Source: Acidovorax sp. sif1233
GTDB taxonomy: Bacteria > Pseudomonadota > Gammaproteobacteria > Burkholderiales > Burkholderiaceae_C
DNA: 64,000 nucleotides
Assembly (NCBI RefSeq): GCF_019218755.1
Contig: NZ_JAHUWZ010000003.1
Span: 434,001 to 498,000, forward strand
Direction of reading: 5' to 3'
Below, piece after piece: positions 60,647-64,000 of this stretch; the first letter of the stretch is position 1; the number at the start of each line of letters is the position of its first letter. Under the pieces are notes generated by a model. That model saw only the letters and a list, made by a program, of their open reading frames with translations. It did not search any database and had not been told where the DNA came from. Both the position numbers and the translations under genes were made by a program.

Positions 60647-60693
60647 GGGGGCTCCTGGAGGGGGATCGGATTTCTGAAAAGAGGGACGGCGTC

Positions 60694-60711
60694 ATGACAG
60701 AAACATGACTG
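60694..60711 (-). promoter_or_regulatory. Pho box upstream of DUF47-pit
   Basis: On the minus strand CAGTCAT-GTTT-CTGTCAT: two direct 7-base repeats with a four-base spacer, 13 of 14 positions matching the PhoB consensus CTGTCAT-N4-CTGTCAT. It lies 48-65 bases before the start of the DUF47 gene. Confidence 0.8.
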
Positions 60712-60762
60712 TTCCGTGACCCGGTGAGTTTAACCGTCCGCCCCGCCGGGGCGCGGGCGGGC

Positions 60763-61125
60763 TCAGGCGCTTCGGAAGATGAAGTACACCGCACCCACCA
60801 GGCACAGGCCCGCCCACAGGTAGTCCCACTTCAGCGGCTGGCCCATGTAGAACACCGCGAACGGCACGAACACGGCCAGCGTGATCACCTCCTGCATGAT
60901 CTTGAGCTGGCCCACGTTGAATTGCGTGAAGCCGATGCGGTTGGCCGGCACCTGCAGCAGGTACTCGAACAGGGCGATGCCCCAGCTCACCAGCGCGGCG
61001 GTGTACCAGGGCGACGTGGCCAGGTTCTTGAGGTGCCCGTACCAGGCAAAGGTCATGAAGACATTGCTGGCGACCAGGAGCAGGACGGTCTGGAGCGAGA
61101 TCGGCAGGGATTGCAGGGCGTTCAT
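60763..61125 (-). CDS. DUF486 family small membrane protein (DMT-like)
   Basis: A 120-residue, four-helix membrane protein: SLQTVLLLVASNVFMTFAWY, WYTAALVSWGIALFEYLLQV, QEVITLAVFVPFAVFYMGQP and WAGLCLVGAVYFIFRSA. VFMTFAWYGHLKN and PANRIGFTQFNVGQLKIMQE are the DUF486 signatures. Resembles half of a drug/metabolite transporter; function unknown. The ATG at 61125 is preferred over a TTG further upstream. Confidence 0.9.
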   Translation of the reverse strand: MNALQSLPISLQTVLLLVASNVFMTFAWYGHLKNLATSPWYTAALVSWGIALFEYLLQVPANRIGFTQFNVGQLKIMQEVITLAVFVPFAVFYMGQPLKWDYLWAGLCLVGAVYFIFRSA

Positions 61126-61278
61126 GGCGGTGCAGCGCGGACGGAAGAAAGACGGCAAGGGGCCAGATTATGGACAAAACAAGCCCATGGCGCCTGACGC
61201 ACCATCCTTTTTTGCTACGAAATAAATAGCAAATCAAGCACAGACGCCTTCCTGCCGGCGGCGGTTCGTGCCGCCATG

Positions 61279-61312
61279 AAAAAAGGCACTGCGGCTGGGC
61301 AGTGCCTTTTTT
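61279..61312 (-). terminator. Rho-independent terminator of the liv operon
   Basis: Stem AAAAAAGGCACTGC (61279-61292) / GCAGTGCCTTTTTT (61299-61312) with a six-base loop, T tract on both strands. On the minus strand it lies 38 bases after livF, and on the plus strand nothing is expected to read into it. Confidence 0.92.
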
Positions 61313-61349
61313 CCGGTGGCACCCACGGCGCCCATGCGCAGCAGCCGGG

Positions 61350-62078
<729 letters not shown>

Positions 62079-62080
62079 TC

Positions 62081-62863
62081 TCAATGTCCTCCGGTGCCCA
62101 GATAGGCCTCAATCACTTTTTCGTTCTTCTGCACTTCGGCGGGGTTGCCTTCGGCGATCTGCTTGCCGTAGTCAAGCACCGTCACGCGGTCGCACAGGCC
62201 CATCACCAGCTTCACGTCGTGCTCGATGAGCAGGATGGTGCGGTTGTCGTTGCGGATGCGGTCGATCAGCTCGCGCAGCAGCACCTTCTCGGTGGCGTTC
62301 ATGCCGGCGGCGGGCTCGTCCAGGGCGATCAGCTGCGGGTCGGTGGCCAGGGCGCGGGCGATTTCCAGGCGGCGCTGGTCACCGTAGCTCAGGGTGCGCG
62401 CCTTGTAGTCGGCGAACTTGCCGATGCCCACGTAGTCAAGCAGCTCCTGCGCGCGCTTGGCGATGGCGGCTTCTTCTTCCTTGAAGCCCTTGGTGCGCAG
62501 CACGGCGCCGAGCAACCCGGACTTGGTCCGGATGTGGCGGCCGACCATCACGTTCTCCAGTGCCGTCATCTCGGCGAACAGGCGAATGTTCTGGAAGGTG
62601 CGGGCGATGCCTGCCTTGGCCACTTCGTGCACGGCGGTGGGCTCGTAGGCCTTGCCGGCCAGCTCGAACGTGCCGCTGTCGGGGGTGTACAGGCCCGTGA
62701 TCACATTGAAGAACGTGGTCTTGCCCGCTCCGTTGGGGCCGATCAGGCCATAGACCTGGCCGCGCTGGATGGTGATCCCGACGTCGGACAGGGCCTGCAG
62801 GCCGCCAAAGCGCTTGGAAATGCCGGCGACCTTCAGCACCACTTCATTGGATTTCTCTGTCAT
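62081..62863 (-). CDS. livG: Branched-chain amino acid ABC transporter ATPase LivG
   Basis: A 260-residue ABC ATPase: Walker A LIGPNGAGKTTFFNVITGLY, Q-loop IARTFQNIRLFAEMTALENV, signature LSYGDQRRLEIARALATDPQ, Walker B LIALDEPAAGMN, His switch LLIEHDVKLVMGLCDRV. The LSYGDQR form of the signature and AAGMN are LivG marks. N-terminal MTEKSN resembles that of livF. 25 bases after livM. Confidence 0.97.
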   Translation of the reverse strand: MTEKSNEVVLKVAGISKRFGGLQALSDVGITIQRGQVYGLIGPNGAGKTTFFNVITGLYTPDSGTFELAGKAYEPTAVHEVAKAGIARTFQNIRLFAEMTALENVMVGRHIRTKSGLLGAVLRTKGFKEEEAAIAKRAQELLDYVGIGKFADYKARTLSYGDQRRLEIARALATDPQLIALDEPAAGMNATEKVLLRELIDRIRNDNRTILLIEHDVKLVMGLCDRVTVLDYGKQIAEGNPAEVQKNEKVIEAYLGTGGH

Positions 62864-62888
62864 TGCTAACTTTCGGTGGTGTTCTGCT

Positions 62889-63965
62889 TCAGGTCTTCTG
62901 CGTCAGGCTCTTGCCGTGCTCAGGCGAGGGCCACAGGCCGCGGGGGCGAATCAGCATGATGACGATCATGGCCAGCGCGATCAGCAGCTGGCGCAGGATG
63001 GCGGAGTCCAGGCGGCCGTCCGTCATGGCCTGCAGCGGACCGGCGACGTAGCGCAGCACCTCGGGCAGGGCCGACAGCAGCACGGCCCCCAGGATCACGC
63101 CAGGGATGTGGCCGATGCCGCCCAGCACCACCATGGCGACGATCATGACCGACTCCATCAGGCTGAACGACTCGGGCGACACGAAGCCCTGGAACGCACC
63201 GAACATCGCACCCGACACGCCACCGAACGAAGCGCCCATGCCGAAGGCCAGCAGCTTCATGTTGCGGGTGTTGATGCCCATGGCCTTGGCGGCGATCTCG
63301 TCCTCGCGGATGGCCATCCAGGCGCGGCCGATGCGCGAATCCTGCAGGCGGTAGCAGATCACGATGGAGATCACCACCAGGATCAGGAACAGGTAGTAGT
63401 ACAGCGTGACCGAGTTGATGTCGTAGCCGAACAGCTCCAGCCGCTTGCCCAGGTCCAGGCCAAAGACCTTGACCGAGTCGATCTGGCCCAGGCCCTTGGG
63501 GCCGTTGGTCAGGTTGACGGGGTGGTCCAGGTTGTTCAGGAAGATCCGGATGATTTCGCCGAAGCCCAGCGTGACGATGGCCAGGTAGTCACCCCGCAGC
63601 TTGAGCGTGGGGGCTCCCAACAGCGCCCCGAAGAACGCCGCGAGCAATGCCGCCAACGGTATGACCAGCCACAGCGAGGTGTGCAGGCCGGTGGGGAACA
63701 TGGCGGCAAAGGCCGCAAAGTTGTCCGCGAGGTGCGGCGAAGCCATCAAGGCAAACAGGTAGGCGCCCACGGCGTAGAACGCCACGTAGCCCAGGTCCAG
63801 CAGGCCGGCGTAGCCCACCACGATGTTCAGGCCCAGGGCCAGCAGCACATACAGCAGGGCCAGGTCGGCGATGCGCACCCAGGCGTTGCCGAAGGATTGC
63901 AGGATCAGCGGCAGCACCAGCAGCGCGACGGCGCCGATGATCCAGTTGGTTTTGGTGTTCTTCAT
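62889..63965 (-). CDS. livM: Branched-chain amino acid ABC transporter permease LivM
   Basis: A 358-residue permease with about ten hydrophobic segments. GLNIVVGYAGLLDLGYVAFY is the LivM/LivH conserved block, followed by APTLKLRGDYLAIVTLGFGE and the EAA-like cytoplasmic loop DSRIGRAWMAIREDEIAAKA (then MGINTRNMKLLAFG). The start at 63965 is 13 bases after the livH stop. Confidence 0.96.
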   Translation of the reverse strand: MKNTKTNWIIGAVALLVLPLILQSFGNAWVRIADLALLYVLLALGLNIVVGYAGLLDLGYVAFYAVGAYLFALMASPHLADNFAAFAAMFPTGLHTSLWLVIPLAALLAAFFGALLGAPTLKLRGDYLAIVTLGFGEIIRIFLNNLDHPVNLTNGPKGLGQIDSVKVFGLDLGKRLELFGYDINSVTLYYYLFLILVVISIVICYRLQDSRIGRAWMAIREDEIAAKAMGINTRNMKLLAFGMGASFGGVSGAMFGAFQGFVSPESFSLMESVMIVAMVVLGGIGHIPGVILGAVLLSALPEVLRYVAGPLQAMTDGRLDSAILRQLLIALAMIVIMLIRPRGLWPSPEHGKSLTQKT

Positions 63966-63978
63966 GGTCCTAGGCTCC

Positions 63979-64000
63979 TCAGGCGCGATCCGCCACACGC
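63979..64000 (-). CDS. livH: LivH permease, C-terminal end only
   Basis: The reverse strand ends in Val-Ala-Asp-Arg-Ala and TGA (63981-63979). This is the usual end of LivH in Comamonadaceae (...GERVADRA), and the position directly before livM fits. Only the last seven or so codons are in the window. Confidence 0.7.

Overview
The window reads as chromosomal DNA of a high-GC betaproteobacterium of the family Comamonadaceae, most likely Acidovorax or a close relative. This rests on the protein families seen (Bug/TctC binding proteins, BPSS1780-type membrane protein, CobD/CbiB-like protein beside a ribosomal operon, Comamonadaceae-style short dispersed repeats) and on gene order. No 16S rRNA or species marker is present, so the genus is an inference.

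Layout. 1-3081: a Bug-type and a ModA-type solute-binding protein with a divergent LysR regulator. 3421-9666: polA, a DUF2782-type small secreted protein, thrB, a membrane protein and a FecR-domain protein. 9769-17390: a PhoX-type phosphatase with a tandem Pho box, divergent from an imelysin / di-heme oxidoreductase / imelysin / DUF1513 operon of the kind linked to iron. 17442-19225: an AraC regulator divergent from a short-chain dehydrogenase. 19272-27989: a nine-gene minus-strand cluster described below. 28366-35941: a lipoprotein, a small P-loop kinase, uvrD, guaC, an esterase and a HIBADH-family dehydrogenase. 36023-36098: tRNA-Lys(CTT), followed by an accessory segment (about 36140-42121) with a broken IS481 transposase, two AT-richer genes of foreign look and three sugar/polysaccharide genes. 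42406-53280: an orphan GH8 cellulase (bcsZ-like), a Bcr/CflA efflux pump, a convergent HD-GYP/GGDEF pair, a DEAD-box helicase, orn, an M48 protease, phhB and rsgA. 53483-57649: rpsP-rimM-trmD-rplS followed by a Nudix hydrolase and a CobD-like protein. 57796-64000: a GNAT acetyltransferase, a TM2 protein, a DUF47-pit phosphate transport pair with a clear Pho box, a DUF486 protein, and the 3' part of a branched-chain amino acid ABC operon (livH end, livM, livG, livF).

The most interesting region is 19272-27989. A CsgG-like lipoprotein (possible outer-membrane secretion pore) sits with an OmpA-family protein, a Sel1-repeat protein, another lipoprotein, a small secreted protein and three exported proteins of very different size (119, 1192 and 153 residues) that share one repeat built around Asn-Ser-Val and Gly-Asn. 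I infer a curli-like export and assembly system whose subunits are not curlins. The giant protein carries about 30 repeats, and the 153-residue protein carries a collagen-like Gly-Pro-Val tract ahead of its repeats.

Other points: two independent Pho boxes (phoX and DUF47-pit) define a local phosphate regulon. Dispersed short repeats have entered coding sequence (uvrD linker, C-terminus of the DUF1513 gene), supply the 5' leader of two genes, and appear to be related to the stems of two terminators.
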